From Mycolicibacterium aurum (GTDB lineage Bacteria > Actinomycetota > Actinomycetes > Mycobacteriales > Mycobacteriaceae): 64,000 bases of DNA. The notes below the pieces were generated by a model. That model saw only the letters and a program-made list of their open reading frames with translations. It searched no databases and was not told where the DNA came from. The stretch covers positions 4,588,001 through 4,652,000 of the forward strand of contig LT549889.1 in NCBI GenBank assembly GCA_900078775.1, written 5' to 3'. The translations under genes and the position numbers were made by a program. Of the stretch, positions 26,808 to 34,463 are shown one piece after another; the stretch's first letter is position 1, and every line of letters begins with the position of its first letter.

Positions 26808-27353
26808 ATGAGCGACGCAACCATCCACGACACCAAATTCAACACCCTGCTCCGCGAGCAAATTCGCAGTGAATTCACCGCGTCGCAGCAGTACGTCGCC
26901 ATCGCCGTGTACTTCGACGGATCCGATCTGCCCCGACTGGCCGCGCATTTCTACGCGCAGGCCGTCGAGGAGCGCAACCACGCCATGATGCTGGTGCAGT
27001 ACCTGCTGGACCGCGACCTCGACGTCGAGATCCCCGGCGCGGACGCCGTGCAGAACCAGTTCGACACCCCGGCGCAGGCGTTGCGGCTGGCCCTGGATCA
27101 GGAGCGCACCGTCACCGAGCAGGTCACCCGACTGGCCAGCGTCGCCCGCGAAGAGGGCGACTACCTGGGCGAACAGTTCATGCAGTGGTTCCTCAAGGAG
27201 CAGGTCGAAGAGGTCGCGACCATCACCACGCTGGTGCGCATCGCCGAGCGGGCCGGGGCCAACCTGTTCCATCTCGAGGATTACGTCGCCCGCGAGATGT
27301 CCGCGGGCTCGTCCGACCCGGTCGCGCCGCGGGCCGCCGGCGGCAATCTCTGA
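26808..27353 (+). CDS. bfrB: Ferritin BfrB (iron storage)
   Basis: Non-haem ferritin that oxidises Fe(II) and stores iron in a 24-mer shell. The 181-residue product has ferroxidase-helix signatures EFTASQQYVAIAVYF, EERNHAMMLVQ and QFMQWFLKEQVEE, and matches mycobacterial BfrB in length. The start is ATG 26808 (MSDATIHDTKFNTLL). An upstream in-frame ATG at 26772 would add sequence not found in the family. Regulated through the IdeR box 52 bp upstream. Confidence 0.95.
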   Translation: MSDATIHDTKFNTLLREQIRSEFTASQQYVAIAVYFDGSDLPRLAAHFYAQAVEERNHAMMLVQYLLDRDLDVEIPGADAVQNQFDTPAQALRLALDQERTVTEQVTRLASVAREEGDYLGEQFMQWFLKEQVEEVATITTLVRIAERAGANLFHLEDYVAREMSAGSSDPVAPRAAGGNL

Positions 27354-27355
27354 CG

Positions 27356-27408
27356 TTTCCCGTCGCTTCGCTCGCCCCGGAAAATTTCCCGTCGCTTCGC
27401 TCGCCCCG
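27356..27408. repeat. 29-bp-period tandem duplication between bfrB and glpQ1
   Basis: Two copies of the 24-bp unit that begins TTTCCCGTCGCTTCGCTCGC (27356-27379 and 27385-27408), with 5 bp between. They start 3 nt after the bfrB stop and end 5 nt before the glpQ1 stop, filling the tail-to-tail gap. Confidence 0.92.
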
Positions 27409-27413
27409 AAGAG

Positions 27414-28247
27414 TCAGTCCCGACCGGCTCCGGTGAGCCCGTTGTCCAGCCAGTCCTTGGTGCGGCCAGGATGATTCGTGGCGACCCACGCCACCCCTAC
27501 ATCCCGGCAGTACCGGACGTCCTCGTAGTGGTCGACGGTCCAGCAGTACAGGGCCCGGCCCTGCGCGGCCGCGCGATCCACCAGTTCAGGATGCTCGCGC
27601 AGGGTGGCGATGGACGGGCCCACCGCGGTCGCGCCGACCGTGGTCGCGGCGCCGCCGCCCAGTAACCGCGACGTCTCGCCGAGCAGCACGGTCGGCAGCA
27701 TCGGCGCGGCACGGCGGATCCGCCACACCGCCGCCGCCGAGAACGACATCACCACCGCCCGGGCCAGATCCGCAGAGGCCGGGGCGGCGATCCCGTACCG
27801 GTGCAGCAGCGCGAGCACCTTGCTCTCGACGAGCGCCCCGTAGCGCACCGGATGTTTGGTCTCGATGAAGATCTTGACCGGCCGCTTGCAGTCCAGCACC
27901 AGCCCCAACAACGTATCCAGCGTCAGCAGCCCGGTGCCGCCGCCCGCGCCGCTGTCCCGCCAGCCGGCATGCCAGGACCCGAAGTCCAGCTCCCGCAGCT
28001 GCGCCAGCGTCATCTCCGAGACCAGGCCGGTGCCGTCCGAGGTCCGGTCGACCCGGCGATCGTGCACGCAGACCAGATGGCCGTCGCGAGTCAACCGGAC
28101 ATCGCACTCCACCCCGTCGGCGCCCTGCTTCAGGGCCAGCTCGTAGGCGGCGACCGTGTGTTCGGGGCGCTGGGCCGACGCGCCTCGGTGCGCCACCACG
28201 AAGGGGTGGCCCGTCGTGGCCGGCTTGCCGTCGTCCCCCGAACTCAT
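27414..28247 (-). CDS. glpQ1: Glycerophosphodiester phosphodiesterase GlpQ1
   Basis: GDPD-family enzyme hydrolysing glycerophosphodiesters to glycerol-3-phosphate and an alcohol. A TIM-barrel start VVAHRGASAQRPEHT holds the first catalytic His and Arg. GADGVECDVRLTRDGHLVCV carries the metal-binding Glu-X-Asp and second His. ETKHPVRYG continues the barrel. 277 aa from ATG 28247 (Rv3842c 274 aa). No signal peptide, so likely cytoplasmic. The upstream DUF4328 gene ends 4 nt before the start, suggesting one unit. Confidence 0.92.
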   Translation of the reverse strand: MSSGDDGKPATTGHPFVVAHRGASAQRPEHTVAAYELALKQGADGVECDVRLTRDGHLVCVHDRRVDRTSDGTGLVSEMTLAQLRELDFGSWHAGWRDSGAGGGTGLLTLDTLLGLVLDCKRPVKIFIETKHPVRYGALVESKVLALLHRYGIAAPASADLARAVVMSFSAAAVWRIRRAAPMLPTVLLGETSRLLGGGAATTVGATAVGPSIATLREHPELVDRAAAQGRALYCWTVDHYEDVRYCRDVGVAWVATNHPGRTKDWLDNGLTGAGRD

Positions 28248-28251
28248 GCGG

Positions 28252-29283
28252 CTATGCTGCCGGGTTCCGGTCCTCGGCCTCAACCGCAGGGGCCTCAACC
28301 GCAGGGGCCTCAACCGCGGTGGCCGCGCCCGGTTCCGGCGGCCGCCCCGCCGACACCATCACCCAGCGCTTGGACGGCAGGTGCACCGGCGAGCGCTCGA
28401 AGCCGTCGAACACCTTCATCACCAGCAGCAGGGCCGCCAGACCCAGCAGGTAGGCCATGATCGTGATCACCGTGTTGTCCGCGATGCGCTGCGCACCCGG
28501 GTAGAAGATCGTCAAGATCGTCGTGACGATGGACGCGATGGACAGCAGGTAGGCCACGAACCAGGCGATCCACCAGCTCACGATGCGCAACCCGGACCGC
28601 TTTTCGACGCGCGCCAGCTCGATCACGAACACCGGCGCCATCACCAGATTCACCAACGGGATCAGGCAGCCGGCCAGTAGTTCTCGGGAGGAGCGCGGAT
28701 CGGGGCTGCCCGCGTGGGCGAACGCCGCTGCCCGCCGGGCGATCAGCCAGTTCGCCAGCACCAGCGCGGCGGCCACCAACGCGAAGACCGCGAACACGCC
28801 GGCCGTCACCGGCAGCCACGTCCCGATCGCGGCCACCACCGGGTTGAGCAGCGTGGTGCGGTTGATCAGCAGCAGGGCGTACCGGATGACGTGCAGCGCC
28901 GCGGCCACCCCGAGCCCGATCATCGCGATGACCAGGGTGCGCCGCACCGACGCCGCCGACGGAGCGTTGCGCTGCGCGTCGGCCTGGCTGTCCTCGGCGC
29001 CGGTGTCGAACTGTTCGTACAGACCCCAGCGCGGGATGACGGTGTAGCGCGGCGTGGGCCCCAACGGGGCGCGACGCCGGCGCGGGGGCGGCGGGGCGCC
29101 CGGCCGCACCGCGATCCAGCGGTAACCGGCCGGCGGCCGGCCCGACTGCCCATTCGTGGTCGGGCGCGGTGCGCCATCCTGTGCGCCCGGCGCCAGCAGC
29201 GTCCCGCGACAGCGCGGACACCAGACCCGCTGGCGGTCGCGCACATTCCACCGCGTCCCGCACTGGGCACAGACCTGGATCAC
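28252..29283 (-). CDS. DUF4328 membrane protein with N-terminal zinc ribbon (Rv3843c)
   Basis: 343-residue protein. Residues 1-30 form a CXXC...CXXC zinc ribbon (VCAQCGTRWNVRD, VWCPRCRGTL). A Pro/Arg-rich linker leads to about six membrane helices in a DUF4328 domain with NWLIARRAAAFAHAG and VSWWIAWFVAYLL. The C-terminus carries APAVE repeats coded by a 15-bp tandem repeat. Function unknown. It lies directly upstream of glpQ1. Confidence 0.82.
   Translation of the reverse strand: MIQVCAQCGTRWNVRDRQRVWCPRCRGTLLAPGAQDGAPRPTTNGQSGRPPAGYRWIAVRPGAPPPPRRRRAPLGPTPRYTVIPRWGLYEQFDTGAEDSQADAQRNAPSAASVRRTLVIAMIGLGVAAALHVIRYALLLINRTTLLNPVVAAIGTWLPVTAGVFAVFALVAAALVLANWLIARRAAAFAHAGSPDPRSSRELLAGCLIPLVNLVMAPVFVIELARVEKRSGLRIVSWWIAWFVAYLLSIASIVTTILTIFYPGAQRIADNTVITIMAYLLGLAALLLVMKVFDGFERSPVHLPSKRWVMVSAGRPPEPGAATAVEAPAVEAPAVEAEDRNPAA
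28276..28316 (-). repeat. 15-bp in-frame tandem repeat at the 3' end of the DUF4328 gene
   Basis: Unit GGCCTCAACCGCAGG repeated 2.7 times (28276-28290, 28291-28305, then partial), encoding APAVE on the minus strand. The copies are identical at nucleotide level, so the expansion is recent. Confidence 0.88.
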
Positions 29284-29303
29284 CCGACCAGCCTACGGCG
29301 TGC

Positions 29304-29645
29304 TCAGACGGTGCCGGCGTGGCCGTCGTCGGTGCTCACCGGTCGCCCGGCCTGAGCCCAGGACAGCATGCCGCCGGCCACGTTGATCGGTTCGAAGCCA
29401 TTGCGCGCCAGGTACTGGGCCACCCGCTGGGAGCGCCCGCCGGCGTGGCAGATGACGTACAGGGTCGCGTCCCGGTCGATCTCGTCGATCCGCGCGGGCA
29501 CATCGCCCAACGGGATGTGCTGGGCGCCGGCGACGTGGCCGCGCTGCCACTCGTCGGGCTCGCGCACGTCCAGCAGGACGACCGAGTCGTCGAAGGTCAG
29601 GGGCAGTTGGTCGACCTCGATCTGGGCCACATCGTCGTCAGACAT
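29304..29645 (-). CDS. Single-domain rhodanese
   Basis: 113-residue rhodanese-like sulfurtransferase. The active-site loop CHAGGRS has catalytic Cys66, and LLDVREPDEWQRGHVAGA is the typical N-terminal motif. The short length and lack of a signal peptide fit a GlpE/PspE-like cytoplasmic carrier of persulfide sulfur. Partner unknown. Confidence 0.9.
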   Translation of the reverse strand: MSDDDVAQIEVDQLPLTFDDSVVLLDVREPDEWQRGHVAGAQHIPLGDVPARIDEIDRDATLYVICHAGGRSQRVAQYLARNGFEPINVAGGMLSWAQAGRPVSTDDGHAGTV

Positions 29646-30121
29646 CGCCCACCAGTCTGCCGTCCCGGCGCGGGCAGCGGAAGTTCCGTCGCGTCATGGC
29701 GTCCATGCTGGCATGTGGCCCGGCGGGACCGCATCCGATTCTCATGCGTCACAGGCCCCGCGAACCGTTAGCAATGACCGGGCTATCCACAGTTTCCACA
29801 GGTTCATCCACAGGCCCGCGGCTCCAGACGCCGGGGGTTTGCCTGGACTTCTGTCCAGCGCCTGTGGATAACTCGCCCCCGAATGTGGCCATGATCAACA
29901 GCTCCGGAAGCCGGGCGAGCAAAACAGCCCCGGCGTAAGAACCCGACCGGAGGTGCTCGGGCCACTTCGAATCGGTTAGATTCCATCCCGCAGCACCCCG
30001 AGACGCCAGGTCCAAACCGCCGATTTCGCTACCAGCGGAACCAGGGTCTATGATCGGCGTCACAACTATCCAGTGACAGATCTCACTTGCGCGGTCGCTT
30101 GATCGTGCAGGTCAGGAGCTT
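29646..30121. other. 476-bp gap with DnaA-box-like cluster and small hairpins
   Basis: No convincing gene in either strand. It holds four DnaA-box-like 9-mers (own entry), a hairpin CTGGAC-TTCT-GTCCAG (29842-29857) and, near 30114-30118, the AGGAG serving the 48-aa gene. In M. tuberculosis this interval contains the small Rv3844/Rv3845 genes, of which I see nothing here. Confidence 0.6.
29783..29871. promoter_or_regulatory. Cluster of DnaA-box-like sequences
   Basis: CTATCCACA (29783-29791, 8/9), GTTTCCACA (29792-29800, 7/9), TCATCCACA (29804-29812, 8/9) and, on the other strand, a perfect TGTGGATAA (29863-29871) lie within 89 bp. No dnaA, dnaN or rpmH is nearby, so this is not the standard origin. 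A titration site, a DnaA-controlled promoter or chance in a low-complexity stretch are the options. Confidence 0.5.
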
Positions 30122-30124
30122 GTG

Positions 30125-30271
30125 ATGGCAGCACACCCGGGTTCCGCGGGCGCATCGTCGGGCTGGCAGCCCTCGCACCCGTACACCAACAACCAGGTCG
30201 CCGCGCTCATTCGCGGCAGCGTGATCGCGCTCGTATTGCTCGGCATCCTCGCCGCCATCGTCCTGCTCTGA
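30125..30271 (+). CDS. 48-residue single-pass membrane protein
   Basis: Short gene with AGGAG at 30114-30118 and ATG at 30125 (GTG 30122 is in frame just before). The product has a polar N-terminus (MAAHPGSAGASSGWQPSHPY), then one C-terminal hydrophobic helix (GSVIALVLLGILAAIVLL) that ends the protein. It looks like a conserved small membrane peptide. Located 153 bp upstream of sodA in the same direction, so it could share a transcript. Function unknown. Confidence 0.65.
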   Translation: MAAHPGSAGASSGWQPSHPYTNNQVAALIRGSVIALVLLGILAAIVLL

Positions 30272-30424
30272 TCTCCGCCCGGTTCGGCCCGGTTCCCACC
30301 GGAGCACCCGGTCCTTGCGATGCGCGCGGGTATGGACCAAGGTTGACGTCGAGCTTGTTGTCGACATACGCGACGCCGAACTCCGCGATCCATGAGTACG
30401 CGAATCCCCCTAGGAAGGAACCCA

Positions 30425-31048
30425 GTGGCTGAATACACACTGCCTGAACTCGATTACGACTATGGCGCGCTGGAGCCGCACATCTCCGGACAGATCAACG
30501 AGATCCACCACAGCAAGCACCACGCGACCTACGTGAAGGGCCTCAACGACGCCCTGGCCAAGCTGGAAGAGGCCCGCGCCAACGACGATCAGTCGGCGAT
30601 CTTCCTCAACGAGAAGAACCTGGCCTTCCACCTCGGCGGGCACGTCAACCACAGCATCTGGTGGAAGAACCTGTCCCCCAACGGTGGCGACAAGCCCGAG
30701 GGCGAACTGGCCGCCGCCATCGACGATCAGTTCGGCTCGTTCGACAAGTTCCGCGCGCAGTTCACCGCCGCCGCGAACGGTCTGCAGGGCTCGGGCTGGG
30801 CGGTGCTCGGCTACGACAGCCTGGGCCAGCGTCTGCTGACCTTCCAGCTGTACGACCAGCAGGCCAACGTGCCGCTCGGCATCATCCCGCTGCTGCAGGT
30901 CGACATGTGGGAGCACGCCTTCTACCTGCAGTACAAGAACGTCAAGGCCGATTACGTGAAGGCGTTTTGGAACGTCGTCAACTGGGCCGACGTGCAGGAC
31001 CGCTACGCCAAGGCGACCGCCAACACCGGCGGCCTCATCTTCGGCTGA
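30425..31048 (+). CDS. sodA: Superoxide dismutase, Mn/Fe family
   Basis: Detoxifies superoxide; exported by mycobacteria without a signal peptide. 207 residues from GTG 30425 (AEYTLPELDYDYGALEPH) with AGGAAGG upstream. Metal ligands are His28, His76, Asp160 and His164. Residue 145 is Gln (QLYDQQAN), where iron-dependent M. tuberculosis SodA has His; Gln145 is typical of manganese enzymes such as that of M. smegmatis, so a Mn preference is predicted. A TTGACG element at 30343-30348 is a possible -35. Confidence 0.96.
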   Translation: MAEYTLPELDYDYGALEPHISGQINEIHHSKHHATYVKGLNDALAKLEEARANDDQSAIFLNEKNLAFHLGGHVNHSIWWKNLSPNGGDKPEGELAAAIDDQFGSFDKFRAQFTAAANGLQGSGWAVLGYDSLGQRLLTFQLYDQQANVPLGIIPLLQVDMWEHAFYLQYKNVKADYVKAFWNVVNWADVQDRYAKATANTGGLIFG

Positions 31049-31065
31049 GTTCACCAGCTTTTCCG

Positions 31066-31101
31066 CGAGGGCCCCGCATGCTTCGTCATGCGGGGCCCTC
31101 G
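31066..31101 (+). terminator. Strong terminator after sodA
   Basis: Perfect 15-bp stem (CGAGGGCCCCGCATG and complement) with loop CTTCGT, starting 18 nt after the sodA stop. Confidence 0.85.
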
Positions 31102-31230
31102 TGCATGCCTGGCCGGTACCTTCTGGCACTCGCGTCCTCTTGCGTGCTAACCCGCCTCTGGCGCATCCTGTGCACCACGACCCACAGCAGTGTCGGAAGA
31201 ACCTCGACCCACACACTGTTCGGAGGCCAG

Positions 31231-31764
31231 ATGGACACCGGATCCGGTCGGGCGGTCGAGATCGCCCCGTTCCATTCGCGTGGAACCCTCAAGGGGTTCG
31301 TGGTGTCGGGCCGCTGGCCGGACTCCACCAAGGAATGGGCCCAGCTGCTCATGGTCGCCGTACGGGTGGCGTCGCTGCCCGGCCTGCTGCACACCACGAC
31401 CGTCTTCGGGGTGCGCGAGGAGCTGCCCGACGAGCCCGAGCCCGGCACCGTGGGTCTGGTCCTGGCCGAGGGTCCGGTGGTCGGCGACGCCGCCGTTCCG
31501 CCCGGGTTCTTCGCCGAGCATCAGCCGTCGGCGCTGATGATGCTGCACCCGCCGTCGGAGACCACCCCGTCGCTGCCGGAGTGTGCGGGCGCGGCCTCCG
31601 GCTGCGTGCTGCTGCCCGGCATCCCACACCTGGGCCTGGAGCACCGGGCGGCCTGGGTGGAGGCCGAGGCCGACGGCACCATCACCTCGATGGTCAGCCG
31701 GGTCGGGGTCGATCCGATCAGCCACCCGGACACCGCCATCCTGGCCATGCTGCTCGCCGCCTAG
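31231..31764 (+). CDS. Conserved mycobacterial protein, Rv3847 family
   Basis: 177-residue protein, the same length as Rv3847 and starting MDTGSGRAVEIAPFHSRGT. GGAGG precedes ATG 31231. No signal peptide and no catalytic motif that I recognise. Segments such as GLVLAEGPVVGDA and VLLPGIPHLGLEHRA look like a mixed alpha/beta soluble fold. Placed between sodA and espR as in M. tuberculosis, except that the Rv3848 gene is absent here. Confidence 0.8.
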   Translation: MDTGSGRAVEIAPFHSRGTLKGFVVSGRWPDSTKEWAQLLMVAVRVASLPGLLHTTTVFGVREELPDEPEPGTVGLVLAEGPVVGDAAVPPGFFAEHQPSALMMLHPPSETTPSLPECAGAASGCVLLPGIPHLGLEHRAAWVEAEADGTITSMVSRVGVDPISHPDTAILAMLLAA

Positions 31765-32221
31765 CCCGTCGGCGACCGCGCACAGCAAACACGGGGGCAA
31801 TTTTCCGTACCTATTTGTACGTTCGGTATGTGCCGAGATCAGGGTTCGTGTTATACGCGCCACAGCGGCACGTTTTCTGGTTGTCTCCGGCTTCGCCGGC
31901 ACCATCAGCAAAGGTCACACGGGTCTTTGCTGTGCAACGCCGTCGACCTACCGATCAGCTATGCGGTTGCTGTGAGAACCCGTCAAGATCTGTCGATCCC
32001 GGCAAAACAGCACATCCGTCATTTATGTATTCGCCAGCGACCGCCCTTCCAGCGGAATTACGAGGTTGACGTGCTGCTACGAGACCGTGCGCGGTCCACG
32101 GAGGCCAGGTACTGTTAGTTTTCAGTGGTTTGCACTTGGTTGTGGCGCTAACAATCGCTACGATGATCAGCAAATAGGAACCTATTGCAGACGGCTCGTA
32201 CGCCATGTGGAGGAAAGTTAG
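31765..32221. other. 457-bp AT-richer gap upstream of espR
   Basis: No supported gene (Rv3848 would be here in M. tuberculosis). The stretch is noticeably richer in A/T than its surroundings and contains CGTAC-CTATTT-GTACG (31808-31823 region), several TTTGC words, and the candidate espR promoter. EspR prefers AT-rich DNA and binds its own promoter region in M. tuberculosis, so autoregulation is plausible. Confidence 0.5.
32136..32164 (+). promoter_or_regulatory. Candidate espR promoter
   Basis: TTGGTT (32136-32141), a 17-bp spacer, then TACGAT (32159-32164), a TANNNT -10 as used by mycobacterial SigA. It would give a leader of about 50 nt before the espR ATG. Confidence 0.4.
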
Positions 32222-32620
32222 ATGAGCAAGACGTTCGCCGCGCGATTGAACCGCCTGTTCGACACGGTTTACCCTCCCGGACGCGGCCCGCACACATCAG
32301 CCGAGGTTATCGGCGCTCTCAAGGCCGAGGGCGTCACCATGTCGGCCCCCTACCTGTCCCAGCTGCGTTCCGGCAACCGCACGAATCCGTCGGCCACGAC
32401 GATGACTGCGCTCGCCAACTTCTTCCGTATCAAGCCGGCGTACTTCACCGACGACGAGTACTACGAGAAGCTGGATAAGGAACTCACCTGGCTGGCCAAC
32501 ATGCGGGACGAGGGCGTGCGCCGCATCGCCGCCCGCACCGTCGGCCTGTCGCCGGAGTCCCAGCAGGATCTGGTGCAGAAGGTCGATGAGCTGCGCCGCC
32601 GGGAGAACCTCGACGGCTGA
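32222..32620 (+). CDS. espR: Nucleoid-associated regulator EspR
   Basis: 132-residue XRE-type helix-turn-helix protein, the same length as M. tuberculosis EspR. It acts there as a nucleoid-associated regulator of cell-wall functions and the espACD locus. The N-terminal HTH (residues 25-65, with MSAPYLSQLRSGNRTNPSA as recognition region) is followed by a C-terminal dimerisation helix bundle (WLANMRDEGVRRIAARTVGL). GAGGAAAG precedes ATG 32222. It is convergent with a set encoding a 7-TM protein and an IrrE-like protease, a known partner type for XRE regulators. Confidence 0.94.
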   Translation: MSKTFAARLNRLFDTVYPPGRGPHTSAEVIGALKAEGVTMSAPYLSQLRSGNRTNPSATTMTALANFFRIKPAYFTDDEYYEKLDKELTWLANMRDEGVRRIAARTVGLSPESQQDLVQKVDELRRRENLDG

Positions 32621-32645
32621 TCCCCTTTCCGGGGTTCACCGCTAT

Positions 32646-32679
32646 ACGGTGTCGTCGCGCACACGCGCGTCGGCACCGT
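32646..32679. terminator. Hairpin terminator after espR
   Basis: 15-nt arms ACGGTGTCGTCGCGC and GCGCGTCGGCACCGT with an ACAC loop; 13 Watson-Crick pairs, one wobble and one mismatch. It sits in the tail-to-tail gap. Confidence 0.7.
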
Positions 32680-32680
32680 C

Positions 32681-32722
32681 TTGCGTTTCGGGGCCCTTGC
32701 GTTTCGGGGCCCTTGCGTTTCG
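32681..32722. repeat. 16-bp tandem repeat between espR and the 7-TM gene
   Basis: TTGCGTTTCGGGGCCC occurs at 32681-32696 and 32697-32712 and partly again to 32722, ending 8 nt before the stop of the minus-strand gene. Confidence 0.93.
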
Positions 32723-32729
32723 GCCGTTG

Positions 32730-33905
32730 TCAGGACCGGGACTGCGCCGGTTCGGCTGCCAGCATGTCCCGGAACTGCTCGGCGATGGCCAGGATCCACT
32801 CCCGGTCCGAATACGTCGTCGGCTGACGTAGCCAGTTCAGTCCCGGGAACTCCCCGTGCCCGGCGTCCTCGCGTCCGACGCCGTCCCGGCCCGCGAAGAT
32901 CCACCCGGCGATACCGCGAGCCTGCTCGTCGGCGGGGACCGGCGGGGAGTCGAGGTCGTTGAGGTCGGCGATGTTCAGCGCCTCATCCTCGTCTTCGTCG
33001 GCGCGCCCCGCGGCGTCGACGGTGCGCATCCGGACCCGTTCGGCGGCAATGGCCTCCAGGTACAGCGAGTCCGATATCAGCGACATCTGCTCGGCCACCC
33101 GGAACAGCAGCGGGCCGCGCGGGCGTACCCCGATACCGACGTCGGGGTGGCGGGTGTGCAGTTCGGCCAGCAGCGGCTGGATGGTCCGCAGCTCTCGGCG
33201 GGCGCCGAACCAGTCCTCCACGCTCGGCAGCAGCGAGCCACCGGCCACCACCAGCATCGCGCAGCCCAGCAGCGTCGCGGCCGCGCCCACCCCGAGCACA
33301 TCGGTGCTGCCCACCGCCCGCAACAGAAAGAAGGCGCTGGCCAGCACCATCAGCACCATGCCGAGGCTGAAGACGAACAGCGCGCGGCCGCGCCGGGTCC
33401 GGTTGGAGTGCCGGACCCCGGCCCACGCCACCAGCGTCAGCGCCAGCAGCACGTAGAGCAGCGGCAGCAGCCAGGCCGAGGAGCCCCCCGGGGCCAGGTG
33501 GCGCCGCATGTACTCCTCCGGCGCCATCTCCGGTTCCTTGTCGGCCCGGAAGAACGCGACCAACGTGGCCACCGCGATGAGGAATGCGACCGAATACTGA
33601 CCGATGGCGAGACGACGGATGACGGCCGGTCTACGGTCCGACGCCACCGTCGTGATCATCACGCAACTGCCTGCCGCACAACCGATCAGGGCGACCTGGC
33701 TGAACGCGACCGCCACATTCGGCCATCCCAGCGCGGTGTCGATCAGCAGGGTCAGCGGCTGCCAGTTCAGCGCCGCGACGACACCCAGGCTGCCCAGCGC
33801 GAGGATCATCGCGGTGCTCACCAGGGATTGTTTGTTGACCAGCGCCCACCCGATGCGCAGGCCGGTCGCCAGTCCGAGCAGACCGGCGATCACCCAGATG
33901 ATCAA
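32730..33905 (-). CDS. Seven-helix membrane protein of the MAB_1171c type
   Basis: 391-residue protein. About seven hydrophobic helices fill residues 1-230 (starting MIIWVIAGLLGLATG). A cytoplasmic C-terminal half has FGARRELRTIQPLLAELHTR and FRVAEQMSLISDSLYLEAI, then an acidic linker (DEDEDEALNIADLND). This pattern fits the MAB_1171c / DUF6545 family, labelled putative transporters without proof and often found next to XRE regulators and ImmA/IrrE-type genes in actinobacteria. A sensor or receptor role is equally possible. Its ATG overlaps the protease stop by 4 nt. Confidence 0.75.
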   Translation of the reverse strand: MIIWVIAGLLGLATGLRIGWALVNKQSLVSTAMILALGSLGVVAALNWQPLTLLIDTALGWPNVAVAFSQVALIGCAAGSCVMITTVASDRRPAVIRRLAIGQYSVAFLIAVATLVAFFRADKEPEMAPEEYMRRHLAPGGSSAWLLPLLYVLLALTLVAWAGVRHSNRTRRGRALFVFSLGMVLMVLASAFFLLRAVGSTDVLGVGAAATLLGCAMLVVAGGSLLPSVEDWFGARRELRTIQPLLAELHTRHPDVGIGVRPRGPLLFRVAEQMSLISDSLYLEAIAAERVRMRTVDAAGRADEDEDEALNIADLNDLDSPPVPADEQARGIAGWIFAGRDGVGREDAGHGEFPGLNWLRQPTTYSDREWILAIAEQFRDMLAAEPAQSRS

Positions 33906-34393
33906 CCAAACGCCTCCCCGAGCCGCACCTGCACGATCGAGCTCCGATCGGACGGGAGCCGGCCCAGACGGTATATCAGCAGCGCCGCGAAGTCCTCGGC
34001 CTCCTGCTCGGCCTCCTCACCGGCGGGTCCCATGCAGCCGGTCCGCTGGTTGAGCATGTAGCCGATCAGGTCCGAACCGGCCAGCTCCATGCGCTCGCGG
34101 GCCGCCTCGACGACCGGGGTGCCGGCGTGCCCGAGCACCAAGTGGCCGAGTTCGTGGGCCAGGGTCCGGTCCCAGGCCGGCAGCCCCTTCTGGATCAGGA
34201 ACACATCGTGGTCGGAATACTGCCGCCACTGCCCGCAGACACCGGGCGGCAGATCCGCCATCTTGATCTGGATGGGACGGCCTTGATCCTCGGCGACCGC
34301 GTCGACCAGGCGGGGCAGCGAAACCTCCCCTCGGCGCGGAGCGAGGTCGAGCACGGCACTGACGGCGCGCGTCACGCGGCGACTGGCTGGCAT
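33902..34393 (-). CDS. ImmA/IrrE-family metallo-endopeptidase
   Basis: 163-residue zinc-peptidase domain. HELGH at 80-84 (TLAHELGHLVLGHAG) supplies the two His ligands and catalytic Glu, and an acidic segment (AGEEAEQEAEDFAALLIY) provides the likely third ligand. ATG 34393 is preceded by GGAGGAG. Known family members (ImmA, IrrE) cleave XRE-type repressors in response to stress. It is encoded with the 7-TM protein (ATGA overlap) and faces espR, so EspR or another HTH protein is a candidate substrate. Confidence 0.88.
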   Translation of the reverse strand: MPASRRVTRAVSAVLDLAPRRGEVSLPRLVDAVAEDQGRPIQIKMADLPPGVCGQWRQYSDHDVFLIQKGLPAWDRTLAHELGHLVLGHAGTPVVEAARERMELAGSDLIGYMLNQRTGCMGPAGEEAEQEAEDFAALLIYRLGRLPSDRSSIVQVRLGEAFG

Positions 34394-34463
34394 GACTCCT
34401 CCTGTCCCTATTCCTTCAGTTCTCACTATCCCGCGATGCCTCGTCGAGGACCACAGAAACCGG

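Noticed and set aside
29749..30063. 104-codon minus-strand open frame across the DnaA-box cluster
   Set aside because: The PVDEPVETVDS-type translation simply reflects the repeated TGTGGA words; no ribosome site.
31828..32118. 96-codon plus-strand open frame before espR
   Set aside because: Cys/His/Arg-rich with no start context, no codon bias and no resemblance to any family; treated as non-coding.
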